DNA of 64,000 nucleotides. Source: DATJPW01 sp963752855 (GTDB taxonomy: Bacteria > Desulfobacterota > Desulfomonilia > Desulfomonilales > Desulfomonilaceae). Positions 38,057 to 47,357 of this stretch are shown here, piece by piece. The notes beneath the pieces were generated by a model, which did no database searches, was not told the origin of the DNA, and was given only the letters and a program-made list of their open reading frames with translations. How positions within the stretch are numbered: the first letter of the stretch is position 1; each line of letters starts with the position of its first letter. Position numbers and translations under genes: made by a program. The stretch lies in assembly GCA_963752855.1 (NCBI GenBank), contig CAVVZX010000054.1, forward strand, positions 3,132-67,131. The letters run 5' to 3'.

Positions 38057-38168
38057 ATGGTAGGACAGGCTTCCAGCCTGTCTATTGGGAAATGACGGGC
38101 AAGATGCCCGTCTCACCGTCAATCCCCCAAGGCGGGAGATTGCTTCGCTACGCTCGCAATGACAGTCT
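38057..38168 (-). repeat. Composite dispersed repeat (CTGTC hairpin plus CATTGCGAG unit)
   Basis: Contains GGACAGGCTTCCAGCCTGTC, then GACGGGCAAGATGCCCGTC, then GGGAGATTGCTTCGC...CGCAATGACA. The same three modules in the opposite orientation occur at 48373-48510. It fills the gap between the coiled-coil and PagL genes. Confidence 0.7.
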
Positions 38169-38205
38169 TTGACTGCCTGCAACTGACGGGTGGCGCGGCG
38201 TTTGC

Positions 38206-38950
38206 TCAGAAACGGCGCAGAAACGTGGCCAGCCCCTGGACCATGTCGGTCCCGGAATTGGAATTATGAAGCTCGTCCCCCTTTCCCCACATGTTACCAT
38301 TGGAAAGATGTCTCCATTGTACACCCAACGAAAAGCTTCCGCCGTACGGCATACATTTTTCAAAGCCAAAACCGCCCAGGAGAGACCAGTTCCATCTGGA
38401 ACCTGAGTTTCGGTAGGTTTCAGACACATAACCTATGCCTGCTCCGCTTTCCAGATACGTGTCCCATCCCCTGGCGCCGCCGGGAAATGTGAATCGTCCC
38501 TTCGGGATCCAGCCCAATTCGTACCCGTCGTGAAAATTGAGTTTCTTCAGGCGCTCGATGTTCCCTTCATAATAGAAAACATATGAACCGAGCATGGCAA
38601 CCTGGACCTCGCCCAAGGCCGGCCCGCAAACCGTCATAGTGGGATATCTTTTTCACACGTTTACTGATCTCCAGGGTAGCATAATCAAGTTCGGTCGAAG
38701 TTCCAAAAGTCCTGCCATAGGCGAGCTTGACCAGATAATCCGGCTTGGGAGGGGCGAAACATTGGCCGAGCGTCATGTCGGGCATAGGCGCTAGCGGGAG
38801 CTGCTGAAATTGGCCGGGGTTTCCGAAGGGGCCGCAATCATAAGGGGGGCCGGACAGGCCGTCCCAGCCGAATCCGGGAGACCAATTTAGGAAAACGAAC
38901 AAACTTAGTGACAAGCCGACACACCTGCAAAGTCGACAAACCAACCTCAC
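38206..38950 (-). CDS. Lipid A 3-O-deacylase (PagL-like), one frame break
   Basis: An outer-membrane enzyme that removes the 3-O acyl chain from lipid A. The N-terminal signal region (VGLSLSLFVFLNWSPGFGW) is followed by a Pro/Gly-rich linker and the barrel. The PagL active-site block is visible as GVQWRHLSNGNMWGKGDELH...NSGTDM, with the His-Ser pair in RHLSNG. The protein ends LATFLRRF, with a terminal Phe for barrel insertion. The frame changes at a GGG near 38615, where LRAGLG continues as EVQVAMLGSYVFYYEGN. Total length is about 247 residues. It sits alone between repeat-filled gaps. Confidence 0.8.
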
Positions 38951-39149
38951 ACGGGTCCTCCATACATTAAATTGAACTCAACACATCAGACGATGGCGGG
39001 CTCGCTAACACGGACCGCGCGGCGTGTCAAGAAAAGAAAGCTGAGAAACCGTTAAAGGCAGCCATCAAAAACGTGTTACTTAAACCATAACATTCAGTTA
39101 CGTGTGAAAGTGTGGTGGCTCCCACCTGCCATTGTCGCAGTCATTGGCG

Positions 39150-39330
39150 CTCTCCCCATCCCCCGGCTCCTTCCCGAGTATGGGAAAGGGGGGCAAGGGA
39201 TTCGTCTCGATCCTTGGAGCGGTGGGTGCGGAGCGTTGCGCCTCCGCGTGAGCGGGATCCTCACCAGCAATCCCTCGCGAACTGTGATTGCTTCGCTCGC
39301 AATGACACGATCAGAGATCTTGACAGCTTA
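39150..39330 (+). repeat. Dispersed repeats in the 38951-39449 gap
   Basis: CTCCCCATCCCCCGGCTCC...GGGAAAGGGGGGCAAGGG (about 39160-39200) is a GC-rich near-palindrome like the insert in lnt, and GATTGCTTCGCTCGCAATGACA (39288-39309) is a partial copy of the CATTGCGAG repeat. No gene is supported in this gap. Confidence 0.5.
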
Positions 39331-39449
39331 GCTTCTCGTTGCTATTTCAGGTGTGAGAACTACCCCTTTGCCACCTCAATCGTCATTTTCACCACATCAA
39401 GCAAAGCAAGGCATTCGAGGTGGCAACAAAGCAAGGAGCGTAAGCTTTT

Positions 39450-40319
39450 TTGGACGACTCGCAACCTGAGAAACCGCACAAATTTTCACGTTGGATATTA
39501 AGTCAACTAGGGCTGGAGCGCGGCCCGACGGAAATCCAGCAGGTAATCGATGAGAGCGAAGAGCGCGGTCTGATTACCCCCGATGAAGGAGATATGATCG
39601 AAGGTATCTTCGATCTCAAACAGACGGTCGCTCGTGAGATAATGATACCCCGCACGCATGTGGTGGCCGTTCCACAGGAGTCCAGCCGCGAACACGTCTT
39701 GAAAACTATAATTGAGTCGGGCCACTCACGTATTCCCGTGTACAATGAGAACTTGGATCATATCGTAGGAATTCTTACCGCGAAAGATCTGCTTCCGCTA
39801 TGGCTAAGGGGCGAAGAAGATTTCGATATTTCAAGCATTTGCAGGCCGCCTTTTTTTGTTCCCGAAACCAGGGCCATCAAGGATTTATTGAACGAGCTGA
39901 GGGAGAAAAAATACCAGATGGCCGTGATCGTAGACGAATACGGCGGAACATCGGGGATTGTAACCATAGAAGATATTGTTGAAGAAATAATTGGCGAGAT
40001 TCGCGATGAGCACGATATGGAAGAGGAGCCGTTCTTAACTCAGCAAGACGGTTCTGTGCTGGTCAGCGCAAGGGTAGGGCTGGATGATTTTGAAGAGCGC
40101 TTTGAGATTTCTCTTCCCAGAGACGGCTACGATACACTGGGCGGTTTCATAACTCATTTTCTGGGCAGAGTCCCGGAGAAAGGGGAAGAGATGTCTTACG
40201 GGGGATTCCGCATGCTGGTCCACGGAGGTGACCAGAAAAGGATAACTCGAGTCCTGGTGGTTCCAGCGGATGAGGACAAACTCCAGGACACCTCCGCCCA
40301 TCCAGAATCCGGGCTATGA
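39450..40319 (+). CDS. CorC/HlyC-family CBS-pair protein
   Basis: A cytoplasmic protein of 289 residues with two CBS domains: REIMIPRTHVVAVPQESSREHVLKTI (about 58-120) and ICRPPFFVPETRAIKDLLNEL (about 125-180) with VDEYGGTSGIVTIEDIVEEIIGEI. A CorC/HlyC C-terminal domain follows (SVLVSARVGLDDFEERFEI...GGFRMLVH). These proteins act with Mg2+/Co2+ homeostasis. The start is TTG at 39450, with GCAAGGAGCG about 10 bases upstream; the next internal Met lies far downstream. It overlaps lnt by four bases (ATGA), reproducing the widespread corC-lnt pairing. Confidence 0.9.
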   Translation: MDDSQPEKPHKFSRWILSQLGLERGPTEIQQVIDESEERGLITPDEGDMIEGIFDLKQTVAREIMIPRTHVVAVPQESSREHVLKTIIESGHSRIPVYNENLDHIVGILTAKDLLPLWLRGEEDFDISSICRPPFFVPETRAIKDLLNELREKKYQMAVIVDEYGGTSGIVTIEDIVEEIIGEIRDEHDMEEEPFLTQQDGSVLVSARVGLDDFEERFEISLPRDGYDTLGGFITHFLGRVPEKGEEMSYGGFRMLVHGGDQKRITRVLVVPADEDKLQDTSAHPESGL

Positions 40320-42011
40320 TTGAGCTTCTGTCCGCGCTCGCGGGCGGCTTGTTATTGTCCCTTGCCTTCCCTTCCTTAGGCTTTGACTTTGTCGCTTGGG
40401 TGGCCTTCATCCCCCTGTTTTGGTCATTGAGTCTCGTATCCCGACCGAATAAGGCTTTCCTCTGCGGGACCCTTTTCGGCCTAGGCTTCTTCCTTGTAGA
40501 TTTGAACTGGATTTACGGCACGTTGGTCACTCAGGGCCATTTTGCGCCTGTTGTGGCAGTAGTCGTGTTCCTGGCAATGATTGCTTTCCTGTCGCTGTTC
40601 CCCGCTGGTTTTGCCTACGTTATTGCCCTGTTCGCGGACCAAGGAATCAGCCCGGCGTATGTGGCCCCATTTGTATGGGTCGTTCAAGAGTATGCGAGAT
40701 CCATACTGTTTACAGGATTTCCTTGGGATTTGGTGGGTTATTCCCAGGCAAGCCGCTTGATGCTGGTCCAAGTGGCGGATGTGACTGGAGTTTACGGAAT
40801 TTCATTCTTGATTTTATTGGTAAACGCGACTCTGTGGGAATTGATCCGGGGCCAATTCATGCCAAACCGCATTGGACTTCGCTCGATCATCACCCGCCCC
40901 CTCCCCCCTCCCGTCGAGGGAGGGGGCTCCAAATCCCTCTCCCCTGGCGGGAGAGGGAGGGGAGAGGGGGAACATATGGCGCCCCGTAAGAACACGGTTT
41001 CCACGGCCTGGCCACATGGAACGGACAGACTGCCCTGGAAATTAATCGCCGCCTCTGTTTTGGCCTTTGCGCTTATTCTTTCGTACGGGCAAGTCAGGAT
41101 GAAGCAATTCTTTCCACTGATAACGAAGCCGGTGGCTGCGCAATCGGGGTCCTGCAAGGTAACATACCTCAGGAAGTGAAATGGGAAGGCGAGGGCCGAG
41201 AAGAAACGTTTGCCACATATGAGAGACTTGGCCGCAAGGCTGTTGAACAAGGGGCGGGATTACTTATTTGGCCGGAAACAGCAGCTCCTGTCGTGTTCGG
41301 AAGCGGGGACCCCGACTGGAAGCGTCCGGGACTGATCTCGGAAGAACTGGGAGTTCCGATGCTTGTCGGCGCGCCGTCCAAGCGGCCGGAGGGATAGCAA
41401 TTATTACAACAGCGCCTTTCTTGTCGATTCCGGAATGCTGCGTTTTCGATATGATAAAATGCATCTTGTGCCGTTCGGAGAATACATGCCGTGGTCGTGG
41501 ATACTTCCCCTTGGTCCGGGAATTGCCGCTCGCGAAGCGGATTACTCTCCGGGGGACACAATGACGGTCATGCATTGGCGAAACTGTCCGCCTTTCAGTG
41601 TGTTGATATGTTATGAAGCCATATTTCCCGAACTTGCGCGGCTGGCCGTTAGGAACGGGGCCAAACTACTGGTCAACATTACCAACGACGGATGGTTCGG
41701 CGCTACGGCCGCGCCACACCAGCATCTCGCGATGGCCGGGCTGCGGAGCATCGAAAATCGGGTGTGGTTGGTCCGCTCAGCCAACACCGGCATCAGCGCG
41801 GCTTTTGACCCGTCCGGCAGAATGGTGAAATCGCTGCCGCTTCAGCATGAAGGCTTGTTTACAGTAACTGTCAGCGAACCGAACGTCCGGAAATCTTTCT
41901 ACTGTCGCTTTGGCGACGTTTTTGCTTGGGGCTGCGTCGGCATAATAGATTGTTTTAGGTATCTCGATCATTGGGCCCCGGTGGAGGCGAAAATCATGGA
42001 TCCAAAATTGA
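40316..42011 (+). CDS. lnt: Apolipoprotein N-acyltransferase, frame-broken and carrying a repeat insert
   Basis: Lnt adds the third acyl chain to lipoproteins in the inner membrane. The N-terminal ~170 residues hold five or six helices. The C-N hydrolase domain shows the catalytic Glu in LLIWPETAAP, Lys in YDKMHLVPFGEYMP and Cys in SVLICYEAIFPE. Frames change near 41132, 41394 and 41950; the last correction gives a final helix and the end SIIGPRWRRKSWIQN at 42011, overlapping the next gene by 16 bases. Residues encoded at 40896-40970 (Pro/Gly/Arg-rich, LPPPVEGGGSKSLSPGGRGRG) come from a GC-rich palindromic repeat inserted in frame between the membrane part and the catalytic domain. Confidence 0.87.
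40896..40970 (+). repeat. GC-rich palindromic repeat inserted in the lnt coding frame
   Basis: Alternating C-rich and G-rich blocks (CCCCCTCCCCCCTCCC, GGGAGGGGG, CCCTCTCCCCTGG, CGGGAGAGGGAGGGG) form nested inverted repeats over 75 bp. It is divisible by three, keeps the frame open and lies in the linker before the hydrolase domain. A related sequence is at about 39160-39200. Confidence 0.65.
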
Positions 42012-43097
42012 GACGAACCGTTATCAGAACATCGGCCGGACTTGCGGCCGTGGTCATTTTGATATGGTTGATGATGTGGCTGGAATCGGTGACCACGATG
42101 CTCATGGTTGCCTTCATCTTTGCCTATTTGCTGGATCCCGCGGTGCAACGCCTCGATTCATGGGGATTGCGAAGACCGTTATCCGCGTTGTTGATGTTGG
42201 TTTTGGCCTTTTCCCTTGTGACAGCGGTGTTGCTCGTGCTTATTCCGAAAGCCTTTGAAGAAATCTCCTCATTTTCCGCCAAGGCGCCGAAATATTTTTC
42301 CGCTCTTCAGGCTTTGTTTATTCAAGGGGCTGAAAAGTTGAATGTGACTTTACCCCAGGACTGGCAGGATTTGTTGACGCTGATTGGAGAAAAAGGCAGG
42401 CAATATCTGCCTCGGATGGCCGCAATCACAGGCAGCGTCGTATCTGTTTTTTTCAAATCAACCTTTCACATCATGTCAGCTGTATTCTTTGTCTTGCTCA
42501 TTCCCATTATCACGTACTATCTTCTTGTGTCTTTCGATAACATAAGGGCAGGGGTGATAGACCTTATCCCTCCATATGTTAGACAGCCGGTCCTGGCCAA
42601 ACTCCGTGAAATAGATCTGGTCCTTTCCGGATTTGTCAGGGGCCAATTGACCATAGCCTTTCTTTTGGGGATCTTATACACAATAGGTTTTGTGCTGATA
42701 GGAATAGATCTTGCCGTGGTGCTCGGAGTGTTATCCGGTATCCTCTGGATAATTCCGTACGTGGGCACGTTATTTGGGCTTATAACAGGCTCGCTTATGG
42801 CTCTGGTGAAATATGGGGACCTCTCTCACGTGTCTCTATGTAATTGGTTGGATTGCGGCGGTGCAATTGGTGGAAGGCTATGTGTTGACCCCCAGAATCG
42901 TGGGTCACGCTGTAGGGCTGCATCCGGTCGTGTATATGATGGCCCTCATAGTCGGGGCCAATCTGTTCGGTTTTGTGGGATTGTTGGTGGCCATACCGGT
43001 CACCGCGGTGCTCAAGGTGCTACTTGTGACCGCAGTATCGGCGTATCGCAATTCTTACTTGTATAACGATCACATCATTGAGAGACCCCCGTCATGA
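41996..43097 (+). CDS. AI-2E/PerM-family membrane transporter, one frame break
   Basis: About 366 residues with eight or so membrane helices of the AI-2E (UPF0118/PerM) family. Marks are LMVAFIFAYLLDPAVQRLDSWGLRRPLS, the central soluble part (LPQDWQDLLTLIGEKGRQY), PIITYYLLVSFDNI, and GQLTIAFLLGILYTIGFVLIG. The ATG at 41996 has GGAGG eight bases upstream. The frame changes at a GGGG near 42815 and continues VIGWIAAVQLVEGYVLTPRIVGHAVGLHPVVYM, the family signature, to a stop at 43097. Substrates of the family vary (autoinducer-2 export, sodium/proton exchange). The stop overlaps the rsmI start by ATGA. Confidence 0.86.
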
Positions 43098-43933
43098 CGC
43101 AGGGGAAATTATATGTAGTCGCCACGCCGATAGGCAACCTGGACGACATCACTGTGAGAGCTATAGATGTCCTGAAGAAGGCCAATTTGATAGCCTGTGA
43201 GGATACGAGAAAAAGTCGGATACTTCTCCAACGATGGGATATCTCGGCGCCTCTCATGAGCTTGCACCGTTTCAGCGAAAGGCGCCGGATCAAGACCATA
43301 GAAGAACGTTTGGAGCGAGGGGAACATGTGGCCCTTATTTCCGATGCCGGGACCCCTGCGATTTCCGATCCGGGGAGCAGATTAATCAAAGCTGCTTATG
43401 AAGCAGGTTTCGTAGTGACGCCCATACCCGGAGCATCTTCTATTACCGCCGCGTTGTCTGTGTCCGGGATGGATTGCTCTTCTTTCACTTATCTTGGATT
43501 TGTGCCCAGGAAAACAGACCAAAGAAGGATTTTCTTTGAGGATCTCCGTACTGAAACGAGGACGACAATCTTCTTTGAGACGGCCAGGCGCATCTCGGCG
43601 ACGTTAACTGTCGCTGCGGAGATACTGGCCTCAAGAAGAATGGTAATGCTGAGAGAATTGACCAAATTGCACGAGGACATTATTTCAGGCACGGCCGACA
43701 TTCTACTGAAGGCCCTGGAGAGCAAAGGCGCTCTCAGGGGTGAGATGACCGTAGCAGTGGAGGGCGCTCCACGTCGAGAAAAGGAAGAGGACCCGGACGC
43801 GGCTGTCAAGCATTTGATGTCTGAGGGCTTCTCTGGTAAACGACTGGCCGAAGAGGCGCATCGACGGTTCGGAATTCATAAGACCGCGGCCTACAGGCGG
43901 TATCTGGAGCTGAAGAGCTCATCTACGCAGTGA
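43094..43933 (+). CDS. rsmI: 16S rRNA (cytidine-1402-2'-O)-methyltransferase
   Basis: An intact 279-residue member of the tetrapyrrole-methylase fold. The opening LYVVATPIGNLDDITVRAIDVLKKANLIACEDTRKS is the RsmI signature. ALISDAGTPAISDPGSRLIKAA and PIPGASSITAALSVSGM follow. The extended C-terminal region (GEMTVAVEGAPR, then GKRLAEEAHRRFGIHKTAAYRRYLEL) is also typical. It methylates the 2'-OH of C1402 in the decoding site of 16S rRNA with SAM. It is coupled to the upstream PerM-like gene by ATGA. Confidence 0.95.
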   Translation: MTQGKLYVVATPIGNLDDITVRAIDVLKKANLIACEDTRKSRILLQRWDISAPLMSLHRFSERRRIKTIEERLERGEHVALISDAGTPAISDPGSRLIKAAYEAGFVVTPIPGASSITAALSVSGMDCSSFTYLGFVPRKTDQRRIFFEDLRTETRTTIFFETARRISATLTVAAEILASRRMVMLRELTKLHEDIISGTADILLKALESKGALRGEMTVAVEGAPRREKEEDPDAAVKHLMSEGFSGKRLAEEAHRRFGIHKTAAYRRYLELKSSSTQ

Positions 43934-43987
43934 GGCGTCTCAGGCGAACCGCAACGTCGCCGGGTCGGAATGTCATGAAAACGCTAG

Positions 43988-44014
43988 TAGGACCGGCATC
44001 TTGCCGGTAATGGC
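43988..44014 (+). repeat. GTAGGACCGGCATCTTGCCGGT repeat
   Basis: ACCGGCA-TCT-TGCCGGT forms a 7-bp perfect hairpin, matching GGGACCGGCGTCTTGCCGGT at 56794 and, in GC-swapped form, GGGACGGGCATCTTGCCCGTC at 48430. It lies after rsmI and may also end its transcript. Confidence 0.5.
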
Positions 44015-44103
44015 CTTACGGTTTTTCCCTGGGAATCCTCTGGACAATTTGCCGATAATGATGATAATTGTGATAGGCTTTTGGCCATGCCTAAGGAGGG
44101 GAT

Positions 44104-45693
44104 GTGTCCGACGAATCTCTGAGAGAACGTTTCGGAAAATTGCTTGATACCGCGGGTCACATGTTCTGGGAATTGGATCGTGAATTTCGTGTGATCTACG
44201 CGAATGACCTCCTTAAGCAGACTTTCGGAGACCCGGTTGGGAAATTATGTTATGATTTCATGGCCGGTCAGGAGGAGTTGTGTCCTGATTGCGCAGTGAA
44301 GCGAATTTTTGAAGGTGAAGAACGTGCGATCTCGGAGCGCAAAAGATACAAACAAGACGGCACGGCTATATGGTTGCAGCATACGGCCACTCCGATTAGA
44401 AACGAAGCCGGAGAGGTCATTGGGGCTAGCGAATTGACTAACGACACCACACTTCGAAGACAGACTGAAGAATGGCTCAAGGATTCAGAGCGGCTTTATC
44501 GCAATCTCGTAGAACAGGTTCCTGATGTGATTTTTTCTTTGGATAGCGAGGGCAAATTCAGTTTCGTGAATACGCAAATTGAGAAGTTCCTTGGCTATCC
44601 GGTTCAGACCATTCTCGAGACCCCGCTACAGGATTACGTTACCCCGGAAGATAGGGAGCGTGTGCGAACGATATTGGAGCTGCAGCCTGACGCTATATGG
44701 GATGAAGAAGTTGCTGTTCTGGATGCCCGTGGTGAGCGGAAATTTGCACGAATTAGGTGCAAAGCTTCCTTCGTCAACGGTGGCGCCGCCCTGGGATTTG
44801 AGGGCGTAATGCGGGATCGGACTACCAGAAGGAAGCTTGAGGAAGAATTGCGGGCTTCCAAAGAAGCGGTCCTCGAAAAAATAAAAATTATAGACGAGCT
44901 GTATGAACATATCGTCCAATCGGGCAAATGCAAGGCCATAGAAGAGCACACCGCGGAAGTAGCGCATGAGTTACGCCAGCCTCTGGCCATTGTCGGAGGT
45001 TTCGCTCGGCGTATGGTCCGTCAACTGGAGGCTTTGGATCGATTTGATATGGACAGACAGAAGCAATACGCCAACATTATAATAAGTGAGATTTCCAGGC
45101 TGGAACGTATTCTGGATCGGCTGATTGACTTCACCAAACGAGACAAACCCCGCCTGCGGAGGATTAATCCGAACGACCTTATTGAATACATCATCAACAT
45201 TACTGAAGCTCGAATGAGAGAGAAGGAAATCGACCTGCGCCTCAATCTCGGAAGCGAATTAGGCGAGGTGCCTGTGGATCCCGGTCGTTTTCAGCAGCTC
45301 GTCCTTAACTTGGTGTCCAATGCGATTGAGGCATCCCCGGTGGGAGGTGTGATAGAGTTGGAATCCGGGGTTTCCTTGCCGAGCGAGAAAGCCATCAAAA
45401 CCGGCCAACTGCGATTTGAAGGTTTTTTTGAGATGAAGATCCGGAACTCCGGGCCGGAAATTTCCGACGAGGTCCTTCAGAACATCTTCAATCCTTTTTA
45501 TACCACCAAGCAACACGGGACTGGCCTGGGACTGGTGGTTTCCAAAAAGATCGTCGAAGATCACTCAGGCTCCATCTCAGTGAAATCCGATACCGAAGGA
45601 ACAGTGTTCACGGTTTGGCTGCCCCTAACACAAAGAGAAGACCCTCATAAGATTGAGTCGGAGCTGGAACCTGTTTTTGAATTTCAAGCCTGA
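44104..45693 (+). CDS. Soluble two-PAS sensor histidine kinase
   Basis: A 529-residue kinase with a GTG start at 44104 preceded by AAGGAGG. PAS1 is at about residues 10-115 (HMFWELDREFRVIYANDLLKQTFG) and contains CYDFMAGQEELCPDC, a possible metal or haem contact. PAS2 is at about 125-240 (VPDVIFSLDSEGKFSFVNTQIEKFLGY). HisKA carries the phosphorylated His in AEVAHELRQPLAIVGGF (near 285). The ATPase domain has LVLNLVSNAIEASP (N box) and GTGLGLVVSKKIVEDHSG (G box). There are no membrane helices, so it senses an internal signal. No response regulator gene is adjacent. Frame intact. Confidence 0.9.
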   Translation: MSDESLRERFGKLLDTAGHMFWELDREFRVIYANDLLKQTFGDPVGKLCYDFMAGQEELCPDCAVKRIFEGEERAISERKRYKQDGTAIWLQHTATPIRNEAGEVIGASELTNDTTLRRQTEEWLKDSERLYRNLVEQVPDVIFSLDSEGKFSFVNTQIEKFLGYPVQTILETPLQDYVTPEDRERVRTILELQPDAIWDEEVAVLDARGERKFARIRCKASFVNGGAALGFEGVMRDRTTRRKLEEELRASKEAVLEKIKIIDELYEHIVQSGKCKAIEEHTAEVAHELRQPLAIVGGFARRMVRQLEALDRFDMDRQKQYANIIISEISRLERILDRLIDFTKRDKPRLRRINPNDLIEYIINITEARMREKEIDLRLNLGSELGEVPVDPGRFQQLVLNLVSNAIEASPVGGVIELESGVSLPSEKAIKTGQLRFEGFFEMKIRNSGPEISDEVLQNIFNPFYTTKQHGTGLGLVVSKKIVEDHSGSISVKSDTEGTVFTVWLPLTQREDPHKIESELEPVFEFQA

Positions 45694-45715
45694 TCTGATA
45701 CGCCCGATTGACGTA

Positions 45716-46624
45716 TCAGGGCCGCAACAGGTTTCTCAGGGCGGTTTCCATATCCGGAAAGTTGAAGTTGAATCCTTTCGACTGAAGCACGCCGGGAACC
45801 ACCCTCTGTCCCTTAAGAATAACCGAGCCGAATTCCCCCAGAACGAGACGTATCATAAATCCGGGCGCCGGCATAAAGGACGGTCGGCGCAGTACGGATC
45901 CTATTGTTTTGGCCAAATCTTTGTTCCTGATAGGTCCCGGCGCGGCAAAGTTAACCGGTCCGTCTATATCCGGTCGAGACATGACGAATAGGGCCGCACG
46001 GATCAGGTCCTCGATGTGAATCCAGGAAAACCACTGCTCCCCGCTACCCAAAGGACCGCCCACAAAGAAACGGAACGGCCTGATCATCTGGTCAAGAGCG
46101 CCGCCGTCTTTCCCCAGCACGACGCCAAATCGAGTGGTGACTACCCGAACTCCTTTTTCGCGTGCCCTATAAGCTTCCTTCTCCCAGTCGTGTGCCAGTT
46201 GGGCCATAAAATCATTGCCGGAGGGCGAGTTCTCGTCCAACTCCTCGTCGGCCGTAAATCCATAGTAGCCGACGCCGGAAGTGCTCAGCAGGGTCACTCT
46301 GCGGCCCGCTTCGCGAGGTATGGCTTCAACGAGGTTTTTTGTCGTGAATATTCGGGAATCGCGGAGAAGTTGCTTGTATTCTTCGTTCCATCTCCGGAAA
46401 GTGGTAACGCCTGCAAGATTAATCAGAACATCGTGTCCAGGGACGGATTCCTGCCATTTTCCGGTCTTGGTGGATTCCCCGATCACCCGGGATACTTCCG
46501 TGGGAAGACGCTTCCCTTTTCTTTCACTGCGGATAAGGGCCGTCACCTGATGTCCTTCTTTCACGAAGGTCCTGCATAGGTTGGTCCCCACAAAACCGTT
46601 TGCGCCTGTAATGAAAACTCTCAT
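45716..46624 (-). CDS. TIGR01777-type NAD(P)-binding epimerase (YfcH family)
   Basis: An extended short-chain dehydrogenase of 302 residues. The Rossmann start is MRVFITGANGFVGTNLCRTF. DVLINLAGVTTFRRWNEEYKQLLRDSR, VTLLSTSGVGYYGF and the ARExxVRVVTTRFGVVLG block are features of the YfcH/TIGR01777 subgroup. SWIHIEDLIRAALFV and the DUF1731 C-terminal part (RPSFMPAPGFMIRLVLGEFGSVILKGQRVVP) complete it. AGGAGG precedes the ATG. The physiological substrate of the family is unknown. It is convergent with the histidine kinase gene, whose stop lies 22 bp away. Confidence 0.9.
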   Translation of the reverse strand: MRVFITGANGFVGTNLCRTFVKEGHQVTALIRSERKGKRLPTEVSRVIGESTKTGKWQESVPGHDVLINLAGVTTFRRWNEEYKQLLRDSRIFTTKNLVEAIPREAGRRVTLLSTSGVGYYGFTADEELDENSPSGNDFMAQLAHDWEKEAYRAREKGVRVVTTRFGVVLGKDGGALDQMIRPFRFFVGGPLGSGEQWFSWIHIEDLIRAALFVMSRPDIDGPVNFAAPGPIRNKDLAKTIGSVLRRPSFMPAPGFMIRLVLGEFGSVILKGQRVVPGVLQSKGFNFNFPDMETALRNLLRP

Positions 46625-46741
46625 GGTGCAGTCCTCCTGGCTCGTGTGCAGAGAACTGATCTTTCATAGCCTCAAACTGCGCCGCAACCATGTAGGAAGT
46701 CTTTTTCCCATCCACTGCTAAACTAACAATCTATATTACGA

Positions 46742-47311
46742 TCACTCCTCAGTCTCTTGTCCCAATACTATGCTAGGCAGATTTGCATGGCACGGCTCAT
46801 TCGAAGCTGTTTGTTCCCACTCGCCACAGACGTCGTTTTCCGTCGCAGGTCGCGCCTCCAGTATTTCGAGGTCATAATAAAAGTCTTTGCCGGATAGCGG
46901 ATGGTTGCAATCAATGACAATCGTATCATCCCGAATCTCTTTAATGATAACCGTGTCCGGGGCGTTCGATTGGTGGCTTATCATGGGCAGTTCCATGCCC
47001 GGAAAAGGCGTCATCCCCGCGGGAAAATGAAAGTCAGCCTTATTTTTTTCAAATTCCAGCTCATTATGTCTTGGTCCAAAGGCCTCTTCAGCGGGCACTG
47101 TAAAGGACAAAGTCTCGCCGCCGGCGTGTCCTATCAATCGCTTTTCCAGGCCCGGAATCACTTGCCGATAGCCTGTCACAAAGTCCATTATTTCTGGTTG
47201 GTTGAGCCCTTTCAGCACCGGGCCGTCCACAATTCGAACCCTGTATTTTATCTTCACGTACCAGCCTGAATCTTGGACTCGCATTTCGGGCGATGTAGCC
47301 CTTTCGGTCAT
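46742..47311 (-). CDS. FKBP-type peptidyl-prolyl isomerase (SlyD-like)
   Basis: A 189-residue cytoplasmic FKBP. YVKIKYRVRIVDGPVLKG opens the fold, followed by the FxxGYRQVIPGLEKRLIGHAGGETLSFTVPAEEAFGPRH signature. A SlyD-like insert-in-flap chaperone domain spans roughly 95-150 (KNKADFHFPAGMTPFPGMELP), and the fold closes with VIDCNHPLSGKDFYYDLEILEAR. The His-rich tail of E. coli SlyD is absent; two Cys occur near the end instead. GGAGG precedes the ATG. It catalyses proline isomerisation and protects folding intermediates. Confidence 0.9.
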   Translation of the reverse strand: MTERATSPEMRVQDSGWYVKIKYRVRIVDGPVLKGLNQPEIMDFVTGYRQVIPGLEKRLIGHAGGETLSFTVPAEEAFGPRHNELEFEKNKADFHFPAGMTPFPGMELPMISHQSNAPDTVIIKEIRDDTIVIDCNHPLSGKDFYYDLEILEARPATENDVCGEWEQTASNEPCHANLPSIVLGQETEE

Positions 47312-47357
47312 AGGATCCTCCGTGGAATATCTCGATTTATGATTTTCTTAAACGATT

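Noticed and set aside
41363..43066. A natural Lnt-PerM fusion protein
   Set aside because: The second gene has its own Shine-Dalgarno and start, and the alternative frame restores an Lnt-like C-terminal helix and stop; the continuous frame is better explained by an indel near 41950.
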